Of a stretch of 64,000 bases of DNA, positions 22,068 to 35,363 are shown one piece after another (position 1 is the stretch's first letter; each line of letters opens with the position of its first letter). The notes beneath the pieces were generated by a model. It worked only from the letters and a program-made list of their open reading frames with translations, had not been told where the DNA came from and searched no databases. The translations under genes were made by a program, and so were the position numbers. The DNA is taken from contig QRFJ01000758.1 of NCBI GenBank assembly GCA_006176705.1, positions 1 to 64,000 on the forward strand, in the 5' to 3' direction. This DNA comes from Cocos nucifera (Eukaryota; Streptophyta; Magnoliopsida; Arecales; Arecaceae).

Positions 22068-24665
22068 TATTGGAAATAGTGTCCCAAAGATAATCATCAA
22101 CTTGTTAATAGTTGTACTGATTCTTGTATTTGTATATGATTTATAAAAAAATAAAAGTTATTTTGATATTTTTCATCATAAATTCTTTCATCTTTTAACA
22201 AACTCTTATTTTGTGGTGAAGTCCTTAGGACTATATAAAATCAACAAAGAAGGATTTGTCGTTTAGTCCTTAAATCTGTTAGCAACCAAATGATACGTTG
22301 TTATCAAGGATGACAATGTTTATCGAATGTAAGTTGTTGTGTGCCATATTGGTTGGTTGTTCTCTTAACCAAGGAGTATTGAGACATTGGTATGCCATGC
22401 AGTTAAGATGTAGGGGTACATCTGCACTGAATGTAATCAACTTTGGAGCTTTTCTACTATTGAGATTTGCTCCAATAGAATATAGGTATAAGTATCCCTC
22501 CGACTTGAGATCACCATGATGACTTCAAAGCAACTCACTACACTTTCGTACTAGACTACTTGAACTTTTAATTCAGTAACGAAAGATTTCTGGGCACAGT
22601 CAAGTACTTGAGGAGTTGATAGAGCTGTGTTTAATTGTATTTCAATTTAACAAATCCTTGGCAAGGGTGGTCCTAGTGAGGAGTCATAACACTAATTACT
22701 TTGAGGTATAATTTGGATGTAGCATTCAAGGTTGACAGTTAAACTCGGAGTCATCTATACATAGAAGTTAAAGGGATGAATTATATGGTAACCATATTCG
22801 CATAGATTCTGAATATTGTGATTGCAATTATTCAACCTATCCGAACATCGGGTACCATTGTTAGATGGTCACTTCGATTGGTATAGAAAATGATTTCTAT
22901 GCTACTAGCTTGGGTTCAAACCTATGGAGTCATACACACTAGAGGTTCCTATCTGATCTGATGGATGGTGAAGAGTCTCACTGGATTGGGACTCTATGGT
23001 CAAGAGTGTCCCTAGACTGGGACTCTTCCACTAAGAGTCCTACTAGGCTGAAACTCTGAGTCCTACCTATCTGAGACTCTATGATCAAGAGTCTTACTAG
23101 TCTAGGACTCTATGATCATGAGTTCCACTTGTTTGGGACACCAGGATCAAGAGTCCCACTGGTTTGGGACTCTTCAATCAAGAGTTTTATTTTAATGGAA
23201 CTCTATTGCCTGGACAACCACTGAATTTACACTCTATATTTTTGAGAGATTTAATTAGTGGTTTGATCACTAATTAACTCAATTTGATTGATTAATTATT
23301 TTTGGTTCAGGTCTAATTGAATTGGATTTAGTTGTGTTTGACCCGATTAGGTTATGAGATGACCTAATCCCCGAGAAGGTTTGATCTCTAATTTGATTAG
23401 GGGTTGGGATTAATTAATTTTTAGTTTTATTAGAATTTAATTGAGCCAAGTTAAGCTTAAATTAGTTGGATTTAATTTAGTCTAATTGGACCTAGCCAAA
23501 TTAGTATGGATTGGTCCAATTGGACAAGGTTCCCTATAGACTAGTTTGACTAGTCTACTTCTCCCATGCACTACCTAGGCTTGCACCCTTTTATTTCCTC
23601 ATGAGAATGAGATTCCTATGACTTTTTTTCATGCTAAGAGTGTGCACACCCAGCTATCCCACATCCCAAAAGGATAAAGTCTAGTTGGTTGCCGTTCAAA
23701 TTCAAATGGAATTTGAATTTGAATGGCAACCACCTATCCTCTTATCTTGCGCCACATCCAAATTCCTGCACCCATTTTGCTCTATGAAAAATGGTTTTTC
23801 AAAACTTTTCTCCATGTTGAGAAGGGTGCATGCCTGGTCTCTCCATGCCCTAAGTGGATAGGAGCAAATTGGTTGGCATTTGAATTCAAATGGGATTTGA
23901 ATTCAAACAAACAACCAACCTATCCTTATCTTTCCCCATGTGATTTTGACTTAGAAATGTGCAAATTAAATAGGGGATTATTTTGGGTGTGCACACATCA
24001 GATAGAGAGTGACATACTTAGTCCATGAGCTACTTCTACATGAAAAAAAATTTAAAAAATTTAAGAAAAGAGTTCCACAGAAATAAGTGCACAGGGTTTG
24101 GATGAGTGTGCTATCCTAGGGTTTCGACCTAGGATTCGGGAAGGTTTTGTGTGAGCTACAAGTGTCGTGAGCCCACCAAATTTTAGGAAGAATCTCCTCT
24201 ATCTCTCTACTATGTCTACTAGCAATCTAGAGTATTTGAAGAGTCCATAGATAAAGATTGAAGTAGTTCGATCGACAACAACCATTGAAGCTTCTAGATG
24301 TTGAGCTAGCGCTCGAGAGGAGCCAATCGGGACTAGGGCCATATGTGGATGATTCATAGAGGCCAGACATACTATGTGACTGCATCATGATGAGTGGACC
24401 TTTCTGATAGTGATCAGATTGTAGAGTTTGGCTACCCACACAAGTATCGTATTCGAACACGTAGATCTAGTAGTAAATAGTTATTACTATCGATCTAGTT
24501 TTTCAAATTCAAAGCATGTACATCATATTTTGATCCTAAGTGTTGGGTTTTCTTATATGATCAGTAGCTTATAATTAATTAGATTAATTATATTTTTTGT
24601 TGCATTTAATAAAATTTTAAAAAAAATTGAAAGTAGGACTTGAAACCCTGCATTGGAAACCTTTA
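22068..24665 (+). repeat. 5' LTR of element D (about 2.6 kb)
   Basis: It begins TATTGGAAATAGTGTCC (TG probably changed to TA) and ends AAACCTTTA, one base before the primer site. It is colinear with 30356-31050 and with the LTR of E (31051-33630). A block of palindromic GAGTCCCACT repeats lies at 22975-23215. Two similar sub-blocks (23580-23740 and 23800-23940) each contain AATTCAAATGGGATTTGAATT-like palindromes. Confidence 0.85.
22975..23215. repeat. Minisatellite of palindromic ~28-30 bp units in LTR D
   Basis: Eight or so diverged units of the type GGGACTCTATGATCAAGAGTCCCACTGG. Each unit contains an inverted repeat (GACTC...GAGTC), so every copy can form its own stem. The matching block in E is 31987-32345. 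Confidence 0.8.
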
Positions 24666-24666
24666 G

Positions 24667-24678
24667 TGGTATCAGAGT
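24667..24678 (+). promoter_or_regulatory. Primer binding site of D
   Basis: TGGTATCAGAGT, one base from the initiator-Met tRNA complement, directly after the LTR. Confidence 0.8.
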
Positions 24679-26390
24679 AGGTTCATTAAATATGATTTAT
24701 ATGCTTTGGAATTTAAAAATTTATACATATTAGATATGTATTTTAGTCAAGTAGCCTACTAATCGAGATTGAATGAGCCACCAAGCCATCCAGTCATAAG
24801 AGATAAGCATGGTTTAATGGCCATTTCCTTCCATTCGATGGGGATCCCTTATGGTGGTAGGGGTGTCACCGTGAACTCATTCCTAAAGATAAATGGTGAA
24901 AGAATTATTCAAGTTGGTTTAATCTAAATTTTAATCATGAATGTGTTAGATTAGATCTAAATTTAGACTCATGATTTTTACGTAGTATACATACGTTTAG
25001 ATTAAAATCTACAACTAGTACTATTTGTGAAATGAGCCAACCTATTTTTGAAATGAGTCGACCCATTTAGTGAATAGTGCAATGTTGTGAAAAACCTTTA
25101 AAAATTTTGAAAAAATATTTTTAAAATATCAAACCCCAACCCTAAGCCCAAAAATTTAATTAAAAATTATGTAAAATAAATTAGGATCTAGAATTTTGAA
25201 TTAAAGATCCTAAGTCATTGATCATAAAACATGGGTTATTGGGTTAGATGAATTAAGTCCATTAATTGGGTTAGACCTAAGGTTAGTTAAAGAATGAACT
25301 AAATTAGAGTAATTAATCAAATCTAACCAAATATTGAATTAGATTTGATCAAGGACTCTTTAGACTCAATTACAATAGTTGTAGTTGGTCAAGTTCATGC
25401 CTTTAATGAGGAACAGATGTACTTGATTCGTGGCTACGCGGTTAAATCCAAAATTACTAGGTTGGTCAAATTGAAACTAATGAACCGAATGGTGTCTAAG
25501 GTAAGTTTGGCAATCTAGACCAGTTGCTTTTAATTGAGAGCTACTCGCACTGATTTGATCTTTGATGAGTTAATGGCATATCCCTTCCACTGATCTCACT
25601 TACCTGGCCATCTTGATGAGTTAGATTTTGATTAGATCACTTAGAGATTTGGGCTCACCCATGTCAATTAGGTAAATCGATGTGACTGATTTAGGTGCTC
25701 CTAATGCTAGCTTGAATTAGCTCCTTGATAATCTAACTTGGTGAAGTCAGTAGGAGGATCCAAATTGGCTAGTGAATTCTTCTCTCCTCTTCTTAAAAAT
25801 TAATTAATAAAATCCTCTAAAATTATTAGGTCCATAACAAGTAATATAGTTATGGTGATAACTAGGTCATTGCCTCTTATTAAGTTGAGTGATAATGGGT
25901 CTGTTAGTTTAATAATCATTGAAGGCCCAAAGGCCTAGTGCTTATTGACTAATGGAATTATCATTCATAAAATGATGATTTGGTCGGGTCTCTCTATTAG
26001 TGGTCAAGTTGGCTGGCAAAAGTCAGGCTTGATCATTTGATGGTTAGATGCACCAATCTGGTCATGTTAATGGTTGGACCTAACCAAATCTTTTCAGTAG
26101 AGGCCAAAGCCTACTTATTAGATTTCAGGATAAAATTAAAAATTACTAGAAGTTGTTTAGAGAAATAATTAATTTTGAATCTATCCATATATGCACATGG
26201 GTTGACCAACCAAAGTTGGGCTAGTGTGTAGTATGTGTGGATTCTAGTATCCATTAAGAAATTAAAATAATTCCTTAAATTGGAGGTAGAAGCTACCAAT
26301 TCATATAAAATAGTGGAAGAAAGTCCAAGTCTTTAGGATAAATAATTCATATACTCATTAGGTTTGCTTTTTCTTTTTTTTTGTGTAGAA
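24679..26390 (+). other. Leader of element D
   Basis: About 1.7 kb of non-coding sequence between primer site and gag, colinear with the leader of E (33644-35363). Some phrases are shared with the first family's leader, such as the GTCTAAGGTAAGTTTGG and TTAATGGCATATCC regions (25490-25600), so the two families are related at this point. Confidence 0.7.
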
Positions 26391-27238
26391 ATGGCTACTA
26401 CCCTTTCACTCCGATCATTATTAGATAATGATAAACTTATGGGACATAACTTCGATAGTTGGTATCGAAAGTTAAAGATTGTCCTAGAGCATGAGCAGAT
26501 CTTGTGTATTCTGATGGATCCTACACCTGAGGAGCCAGTTCTGAATGCAAGAGTTGCAGTTCAAGATACTTACTAGAAGTGGCTCAATGACCCCTCCACC
26601 ATTCGGTCTATTATGCTGGTGGTAATGAATGATGAGTTTAGCCACAGGTTTGAGAATGCCCAGCCATAGGAGATGCTTCAAATGTTGAATGACTCCTTTG
26701 GCATGCATGACGATGTTGAAAGGCATAGGACTAGTTGTGCCATTTTTAATGCTTGGATGAGGGATGGGGCGTCAGTCATCCAACATGTAATGTACATGAT
26801 CGAGATGATTGAGCGTCTGAGTAAGCTGGGCTTTCCTTATATGAGCAGCTCGGGAAGGATGCGATCCTTAATTCTTTACCCAAATCCTTCCTCCTTTTTC
26901 TTACTCATTTTAGAATGACAAAGCCTATAGTAAACTACCATGATTTATTGGGATTGCCATAGAACTTTGAGAAGGATCACTAGCTCCACAAGGAGTCGAT
27001 GAATGTAGTGGAAGGATGTTCTTCTGGTCATCAATCCTTTAGAAAAGAAAAGAAGAATAAGAAGGTATTGCTGCATGCTGGGACATCTGCATAGGATCAG
27101 ACCAAGAAGCACAAGCTCGACTAGAGCTAGGCGGAATGCTTCTTTTGCAAGTAGCAGGGGTGCTAAAAGAGGAATTGTCCTTAGTACATTATCTTCCTAG
27201 ACCCAAATAAGCCAAGAAAGAAGCAAGCAATTGCTGGG
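26391..27238 (+). pseudogene. Copia gag pseudogene (element D)
   Basis: The ATG at 26391 opens a gag with an N-terminal FDSWYRKLK segment and a UBN2-type central region (open pieces 26391-26576 and 26673-26918). A basic stretch and a CCHC-like zinc knuckle near 27140-27180 follow, in which two positions are stops (CFFCK then a stop). Several other stops are single-base changes (TAG for CAG or TGG type), the pattern expected from C-to-T decay of methylated plant elements. Confidence 0.8.
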
Positions 27239-30200
27239 CAAGGTAATTATATTATAACACCTTGCAACTTCTCGATATGTGATACTACTACCTGGGTATT
27301 AGATACCAAAAGCTCTTATCATATCCATAATTTGATGTAGGGTTTGTAGGTCAGTAGGAGAGTTGATGAAGGCAAAAGGTTCCTGAATGTCGGAGTTGGA
27401 AGACAAGTTCTCTTCTAGCTCTTACTTTAGGAATCATGAATCTTGTAATCAATTCTAGTAATATAATTCTTCATGAATGTCGTTATTATCCAAGCTTTTT
27501 ATTGAATGTTATTTCTATAGGCCTTTTGGCCATGTATAGTTATGAATTTTCAATAAAAGAAAATATTTGTAATGTCAATTTGAATGGTATTATAATGTTT
27601 GTTAGGCAATTGAATAATGAAATTTAATTACTATCACAGCCTATTAATATGGTTCAATCCTCTAGTAAACATCCTAGAATTAGCGATGTCTTTGAAGTTT
27701 ATCTTTGGCACTATATGCTATGTCATATCAATAAGAACATAATAAATAACCTGGCTCATGAAGAAATTCTTAAAGTCAATGATTGTGAATTACTTCCAAC
27801 CTGTGAGTCCTATCTTCTTGATAAGATGACCATTTCACCTTTTACTAGAAAAGATGAGTGAGCCAATGAACTCTTGAATCTAGTATATTTAGATGTATGC
27901 GGACTCATGAGCTCAAGTGCTAGAAGTGGATATTTCTACTTCATAATTTTCACAGATGATCTATCGAGGTATGAGTATGTCTATTTAATGAAACATAAGT
28001 CGGAGTCATTTGAAATGTTCAAACTATTCCATAATGGGTAGAAAAGCGAACTACAAAGAGTATTAAAACTCTTCGATCTAATCGAAAAAGTGAGTATCTT
28101 TCTAGTGAGTTTCTGATATATCATGAAAAGAATGGGATTCTCTCCTAGTGGACTCCTCCTAGAACACCACAGTATAATGGTGTATCTGAAAGAAGGAATC
28201 AGACTCTATTGGATATGATCCAATCTATGATGGGATTTACCAACTGCCAAGCTCCTTATGGAGATGAGCACTCAATTCAGCTTGTTAAATTCTGAATAGG
28301 ATTCCAAGTAAGTCTATTTTCAAAACACCATATTAGATATGGACAGGACGTAAGCCAGTACTCTCGCACCTTAGGATTTAGGAGTATCCAACTTATGTCA
28401 AATATTTAGTAACAGACAAACTTGGACCTAGGTTTGACAAGTGTTATTTTATAGGATATCTAAAAGAGATCAAAGGGTATTACTTCTACCTAGCTGATGA
28501 GCAAAAGGTGTTTGTCAGCTTTAAGGCAATCTTTTTTGATGAAAAGTTCCTTGGTGAAGGGACTAATGCCTCTAAGGTCGAAGTTAAGAAAATTTGGTAG
28601 GTGAAAAAATCGACACAAATTGCTGAACTTAAACCAGATTTGATAAGATCAAACCTAGAACCCAGTGAACCTGCACCCTTTAGGTGGTCTAGTAGAGTAC
28701 CACATCAATTAGATAGATACTATGGTTTCATGATCCAAAATGGTGATCTTGTAGAACTTAATAAGAGTGATGAGGATTCGATCATCTACATGGATGCAAT
28801 GCAGAGACCTAATTCTGAGAAGTGGCTTAAAGCCAAGAAATCCAAAATGGAGTTCATGAAGGTCAATGATATGTGGACATTGGTTGACCCACCCAATGGG
28901 GTAAAATCTATAGGGTGTAAATAGATTTTCAAGAAAAAAAAGAGCACAGACGGAAAGGTGTAGATCTATAAAGCCCATCTAGTTGCCAAGAGGTATCATC
29001 AATATTATGGTATAGACTATGACGAGATGTTTTTTCCTACGATAATGCTCAAGTCTATTTGAATTATGCTTGTGATAGCTGCCCATCTAGATGATGAAAT
29101 CTGACAGATGGATGTGAAGACAGCTTTTCTGAATGAAGAGCTTGATGAAAAGGTGTATATAATATAACTTAAGTGTTCACATCCATAGATGAGTCTAAGA
29201 TGTGTAGCCTTCAAAGGTCCATTTATGAACTAAAGCAGGCATCTCCGAGTTGGAACATACATTTTGATAAGATAATTAAGATATATGGCTTCGTTAAGAA
29301 TGAAGAAGAGCCCTACATATACAAGTGGGCTAATGGTCCAGTAGTTGTATTTCTAGTATTGTATATGGATGATATTCTCTTAAATAAGAATGATGTCCCT
29401 GCATTACAAGGAATAAAGATCTGACTGTCATCATAGTTCTCCATGAAGGATCTAGGAGAAGCTTCTCACATCCTAGAGATGAAGATCTATAGAGATAGAT
29501 CTAAGAGGTTGCTTGGATTATCCCAATCAATGTACATTGATACCATGCTGTAATGATTCAGCATAGAGAATTTCAAGAAAGACTATCTATTGATAGGCCA
29601 TGAACTCTCTAAGAGGGATTGTCTGACAATACCTCAAGAGAGAGAGCGTATGAGTAGAATTTCATATGCTTCGATGATGGGTTCTATTATATACATCATG
29701 ACATGTATATGATCAGATGTGACATACTCACTAGAGATAGTGAGTAGATACCAATCTGATTCAGAAGAAAATCACTAAAAGATTGTTAAAATCATTCTGA
29801 AGTATTTAAAAAATACAAAGGACCAATGGCTTGTTTATGGTGGGTCAAATTTAAAACTAGTGGGATTTATAGACTTTAGTTTTCAGTCTGAACATGATGA
29901 CAGCAAGAGTGTGTCGAGATATGTGTTTATCCTTAATGATGGAGTTATCTATTGGAAGAGTTTCAAGCAGCACACCATGACCGACTTAATATGCAAGGTG
30001 GAGTATGTTGCTACATTACATGCTGCGAAAGAAGCAGTGTGGCTGAGGAAGGTCATCACTGAGCTAGGAATAGCATTCTCCTTGATAGTCCAATTTTGCT
30101 CTACTATGACAACTCTGGAGCCATTGCTCAGACGAAGAAATCAAAGGCACACCAGGGGATGAAGCATATTCTACATTGCTACGATCTTGTCCAGAAGATT

Positions 30201-30335
30201 ATGGATCGAGGTGACATCAACCTTTAGAAGATCGATGGAAAGGAGAACCTAGACAACCCATTCACTAAAGCTATTATAGTGAAGGAGTTCGATCACTTCA
30301 AATCAAAGATGAGTATTAGATATTGCACCGATTGA
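27239..30335 (+). pseudogene. Copia pol pseudogene (element D)
   Basis: Domains in order: a protease remnant near 27295-27330 (VLDT then K instead of G, active site damaged) and a pre-integrase region (27649-27861, CESYLLDKM-like). The integrase core follows near 27880-28250, then the linker and the N-terminus of RT (28601-28924, ending at a conserved GCK). The RT core (29173-29424) has a YMDD box near 29362, and RNase H spans 29860-30300. Stops and frameshifts separate the open pieces. All domains are represented, so D is decayed but not much deleted. Confidence 0.85.
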
Positions 30336-30344
30336 CTTTAGTCC

Positions 30345-30355
30345 AAGTGGGAGAT
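30345..30355 (+). promoter_or_regulatory. Polypurine tract of D
   Basis: AAGTGGGAGAT directly before the 3' LTR; the same tract is found in I (58847-58857, reversed). Confidence 0.8.
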
Positions 30356-31050
30356 AATTGGGAATAGTATCCTAAAGTCAATCGTCAGTCTATTAATGAT
30401 TATGCTGATTTTTATATTTATATATGAATTATAAATAAATAAAAATTATTTTAAAATTTTTTATCATAAATTCTTTCTTCTTCTAATGAACTTCTATATT
30501 GTGGTGAAGTTCTTAGAACTATTTAGAATCGATAAAGGAGGATTTATCATTTAGTCCTTAAATCTGTTCGCGATCAAATGATATGTTGTTACCAAGGATG
30601 ACAATATTTATCGAGTATAGATCATTATGGGTCATATCGATTGATTGTCCTCTTAACCAAGAAATTTGGAGATATTGGTATAGCATGCAGGTGAGATGTA
30701 AGGGTACATCTGCACTGAACGTGACCAACTTCGAAGGTTTTCTACTATCAAGATTTGCTCTGATGGAATATGGGTATAAGTATCCCTCCGACCTGAGATC
30801 ACTATGGTGACTTTCAAGCAACTCACTGTGCTTTGGAATCAGACTACCTGAATTTCTAATTTAGTGATGAAATATTTTTGGGCATAGTCAAATACTTGAG
30901 GAGTTGGTACGTAAATCAAGATAGGATTGACCACTCCAGTTCAAGAGCTGTATTAAATTGTATTTAAATTTAGCAAATCCTTGGCTAGGGTAGTTATAGT
31001 AAAGAGTTACAAGATTAATTGCTTTGAGATATGATTTGGATGTATCTTTC
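30356..31050 (+). repeat. 3' LTR of element D, first 695 bp
   Basis: It begins AATTGGGAATAGTATCC and matches the first part of LTR D and LTR E. It breaks at ATCTTTC (31050), where E's LTR starts. In E the same LTR position reads ATCTTTCCGGAC, so the break is inside the LTR. The remainder should lie to the right of E. Confidence 0.85.
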
Positions 31051-31986
31051 TATTGGAAATAGTGTCCTAAAGTCAATCGTCAGTCTGTTAATGGTTGTGC
31101 TATTTCTTATATTTGTATATGAATTATTAATAAATAAAATTTATTTTAACATTTTATCATCACAAAATCTCACATCTTCTAATGAACTCTTGTGTTATGG
31201 TGATGTCCTTAGGACTATTTAGAATCGACAAAGGAGGATTTGTCGTTTAGTCTTTAAACCTATTCGTGATCAAATGATATGTTATTACTAAGGATGATAA
31301 TATTTATCGAGTGTAAGTCATTGTGTGCCATATGGGTTGGTTGTCCTTTTAACCAAGAAGTGCATAGACATTAGTATGGCATGCAGGTAACATGTAGGGG
31401 TACATCTACAATGAACGTGACCAACTCTGAAGCTTTTCTACTATCGAAATTTCTCTAATAGGAATATGGCTATAAGCGTCCCTCTGACTTGAGATCACCA
31501 TAGTGACTACCAAGCAACTCACTGTTCTTTGGTGTTGGACTACCTGAATTTCTAATTCATTGATGGAAGGTTTTTGGGCATAGTCAAGTACTTGAAGAGT
31601 CAATGTGTGAGTCAAGATAGGATTGACCACTCTGGTTCAGGAGTTGTATTCAATTGTATTTTAATTTAGCAAATTCTTAGCTAGGGTGGTCCTAGTGAGG
31701 AGTCACAGGGCTAATTGCTTTGAGACACGATTTGGATGTATCTTTCCGGACTGATAATTTAACTCTGAGTCATCCTCATACACAAAGATCAAAGGGATGA
31801 ATTATCTGGTAACCATATTAATGTAGATTCTGCATGTTACGATTACAACTATTCGACCTATCCGAATGTCGGGTACCATTGCTAGATGGTCATTTTGATT
31901 AGTGTAGGAAGTGGTTCCTGTGCTATCGACTTAAGTTCGAACATGTGGGGTCACACACACTAGAGATTTCTATTTGATCTGATGGC

Positions 31987-32345
31987 TGATGAAGAGTCCC
32001 ATTGGATTGGGATTCTCTGATCAAGTGTCCCACTAGACTGGAATTCTTCAATTGAGAGTCTTACTACATTAGGACTCTAAGTCTTGATTGTCTAGGACTC
32101 TTTGATCAAGAGTCCTAGTGGATTGGGACTCTATGGTCCAGAGTCCCACTAGACTAAGACTCTTCGACCAAGAGTCCTACTACTCTAGGACTCTAAGTCC
32201 TACTTTTCTGAAACTCTATGATCGAGAGTATGGACTCTGTGATCACGAGTTGCACTCATTTCAAATATTGGGATCAAGAGTCCCACTGGTTTGGGACTCT
32301 TCGATCAAGAGTTTCATTTTGATGGAACTCTATTATCCAGATACC
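31987..32345. repeat. Minisatellite of palindromic ~28-30 bp units in LTR E
   Basis: About eleven diverged units built on GACTCT..GATCAAGAGTCC. There are more units than in LTR D (22975-23215), so the array has changed in copy number between the two sibling elements. Confidence 0.8.
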
Positions 32346-32900
32346 CATTGGATTTAAACTCTATATTTATGAAAGACTTAATTATTAATTTGATTATTAA
32401 TTAACTTAATTTTATTGAATAATTATTTTTAGATCAAATCTAATTGAATTAGATTCAGTTGGGTTTGATCCGATTAGGTTATAAGATGACCCAATACCGA
32501 GGAAGTATGATTACTGATTTGATCGAGAGTTGGGCGTATTTAATTTTTATTTTGATTAAGATTTAATTAAGTCTAATTAAGCCTAAATAAGTTATATTTA
32601 ATCTAATATAGTTGGGCCTAACCGATTTAGATTGAGTTGGTTCAATTAGACAAATAATTTTGAGAATAGTTTGACATAGTCTTCCATGTGCCACCTTACC
32701 CTCTTTGCGCCATTTTTTCCCCAAGAGAAATATGTTCTCATGAATTTTTTTTTCATGCAAAAGAAGGCTTTCACCATCCCTTCTCATGTCCTAAATGGAT
32801 GGATTTTATCTAATTGCAATTTGAATTCAAATGGGATTTGGATTCAAAAAGAAACCACTTCATCCCAACTCTTCTACATGCCATCTTGACTTGTTTGCCC

Positions 32901-32908
32901 TATATAAA
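32901..32908 (+). promoter_or_regulatory. TATA box in LTR E
   Basis: TATATAAA within GCCCTATATAAAATTTC, about 730 bp from the LTR end. This is a plausible core promoter; the D LTR has no clear match at this place. Confidence 0.5.
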
Positions 32909-33631
32909 ATTTCTAGAATTTTTTCTTGGTGAGAATTTTTTTAAGACTCCTCTCCTCTGGTTCATGAGCCCTTCCATAGTCTAAAAAAAATTTTTAGAAA
33001 AAATCTAAGAAGAAAAATTGTGAGAGAAAACTAGGTGCCAATGTTTGAGTGTTGTGCTGCCCTCGATCTTGAGCTAGGGTTTCTATTCTGATTTCACAAG
33101 ATCTGAGCATCAGATCTTCATGAATTTTTTTTGAGTACTTCCTCATCCTATATTTTTCCTATCCTACTGATCTAGACTATCCAAAATTTTGGTGGAGAGA
33201 TAACAAAATTATTTGATCAAATCTAGTTGTCAGGAGCGTTATTCATCGAGCTAGCACTTGGGAAGAGCCGATTGGGATTAGGATCTCATGTGGACCATAC
33301 ATGGAGGCCAGATGTGTGTGTGGCTGCATTGCAATGATCAGATCTACCTGATGATTAGATCGACGGTGATTTGATTATGGAGTTTATCTACCCGCACAAG
33401 GTAACATGTTCTAAACACATAGATTAGTAAAATTATTTTACTACCTGCAGCTATTTTATTTTTAGATTTCAAAGCATGCATGTATATCATATTAGATCTT
33501 GGTAATATCGGATTTATAGATTAGATCTATAGCTCTTTATAAATTAATTAGATTAATTTTTATTTTTATTATAATTAATTTTTAAAAAAAAATTGAAAGT
33601 AGAGCTAGAAATCCTGCTTGCTTTCCATCAT

Positions 33632-33643
33632 TGGTATCAGAGC
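33632..33643 (+). promoter_or_regulatory. Primer binding site of E
   Basis: TGGTATCAGAGC, an exact match to the initiator-Met tRNA complement. Confidence 0.85.
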
Positions 33644-35363
33644 ATCCAGATTATTTAATGTGATCTATATGCATGTTTAAATTATTTTTTTAGATTAGAT
33701 ATAAATAATAATCTAATTTTTTAGATCTAAAAATAAAATAATGTGATTGCACGGACCATTGGTTATCCTATTGTAGGGTTTATCCCCTATAGTGTAAGTT
33801 GCCCTGGTACGTGCTGATCTAGATCATTAAATCATAAAATTTTAGATTTAATCTAATAACTTTTGTAATTTAATTGTATAATTTTGATCTAATTTTTAAC
33901 CATGAATAAGAGTTTAGATTAGATCTAATTTGATTGATGATTTTTGTGTATTATATATAGATGTAGATTAAAACCTACAACAAGTACTGTTTGTGAAATG
34001 AGCCGACCTAATTTTTGAAATAGGTCGACCCATTTAGTGAATAGTGCTAAGTTGTGTTGAACCTTTCAAAATTTTAAAAAATATTTTTGAAATATCAAAC
34101 CTCAATCCTCAGCCCAAAAACTTAATGAAGAATTAAGTATGTTTAATTACGGTCTAGAATTATGAATTAAAGATCCTAAGTCATTAATCATAAAATATGG
34201 ATTATTGGGTTAGATGAATTTGGTCCATTAATTGGGATAGACCTTAGATTAGTTAAAGAATGAACTAATTTAGAGTAATTGATCAAATCTAACCAAATGT
34301 TGATTTAGATTAGGTCAAGCACTCTTTAGACTCAATTAAAATAGTTGTAGTTGATGAAATCCATGCCTTTAACAAGGACTAAATGGACTCGATTCGTGGC
34401 TACGCAGCCAAACCTAAAATTGCTAGATTGGTCAAATTAAAACTAATGAATTGGATGGTGTCTAAGGTAAGTTTGATAGTCCAGACTAGTGATTTTTAAT
34501 TGTAAGCTACTCGCACTGATTTAGTATTTGACGAATTAATGGCATATCCTTTCCACTGATCTCAGTTACCTGGCCATCCTAGTGAGTTAGATTTTGATTA
34601 GATCACTTGGTGATGATTTGGGCTCACCCATATCAATTAGGTAAATTAGTGTGACCGATTTAGGTACTCCTATTACCAACTTAAATTAGGTCCTTTTTTA
34701 TCTAACTTGGTGAAGTCAATGGGAGGATCAAATTTGGCTGGTTAATTTTCTCTCCTTTTCTTTAAAAATAAGTTAACCAAATGCTTTAAAATTATTAAGT
34801 CCTTAAAAATGAAATAGTTATAATGATAACTAGGTCATAGCCTCCCGTTAAGTTGAGTGATAATGAGCCCACTAGTTTAATAATCATTGGAGGCCTAAAG
34901 GCCTGGTGCTTGTTGACTAATAAAATTATCATTCATAATATGATGATTTGGTCATGTCTTTCTAATGATGGTTAGCTTGGCTAGCCAAAGTCAGGCCTGA
35001 TCATTCGTTGGCTAGATACATCAGATATGGCAATGTTAATGGTTGGACCTAACCAGATCTTTTCAGTGCAGGCCAAAGCCTACTGATTAGATTCCCAGGG
35101 CAAAATTAAAATACTAGAAGTTGTTTAGAAAAATAATTGATTATGAACCTATCCATAGATTCACATGGGTTGACCAATCAAAGTTGGGCTCATGTGTAGT
35201 CTATATAGATTTTAGTACCCACTAAGAAATTAAAGTAATTCCTCGAATTAAAGGTAGAGGCTACCAGTTCGAATAAAATAGTGGAAGGACTTGTAGACTA
35301 AAGTCCAAGTCTTTAGGATTAATAATTCATATACTAATTAGGTTTGGTTTTTCTTAATGAAGA
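33644..35363 (+). other. Leader of element E
   Basis: Non-coding, about 1.7 kb, colinear with 24679-26390 of D. Confidence 0.7.

Larger units (their letters stand above)
22068..31050 (+). mobile_element. Element D: second copia family, interrupted at its 3' LTR
   Basis: Order: LTR (22068-24665), primer site (24667), leader, gag (26391), pol, polypurine tract (30345-30355), and the first ~695 bp of the 3' LTR (30356-31050), where element E begins. LTR and gag differ from the A/B/C/H/I family. E is the same family. The coding region is full of stops. The left flank is the CACTA element; the target duplication cannot be checked because the right end is outside. Confidence 0.85.
31051..33630 (+). 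repeat. 5' LTR of element E (2580 bp)
   Basis: It begins TATTGGAAATAGTGTCC and ends CTTTCCATCA, one base before the primer site. It is colinear with both LTRs of D. A palindromic minisatellite lies at 31987-32345 and a TATA box at 32901. Confidence 0.9.

Noticed and set aside
23723..24028. A 101-codon frame as a possible small host gene
   Set aside because: It lies wholly inside the LTR of element D, and the same region in E does not keep the frame.
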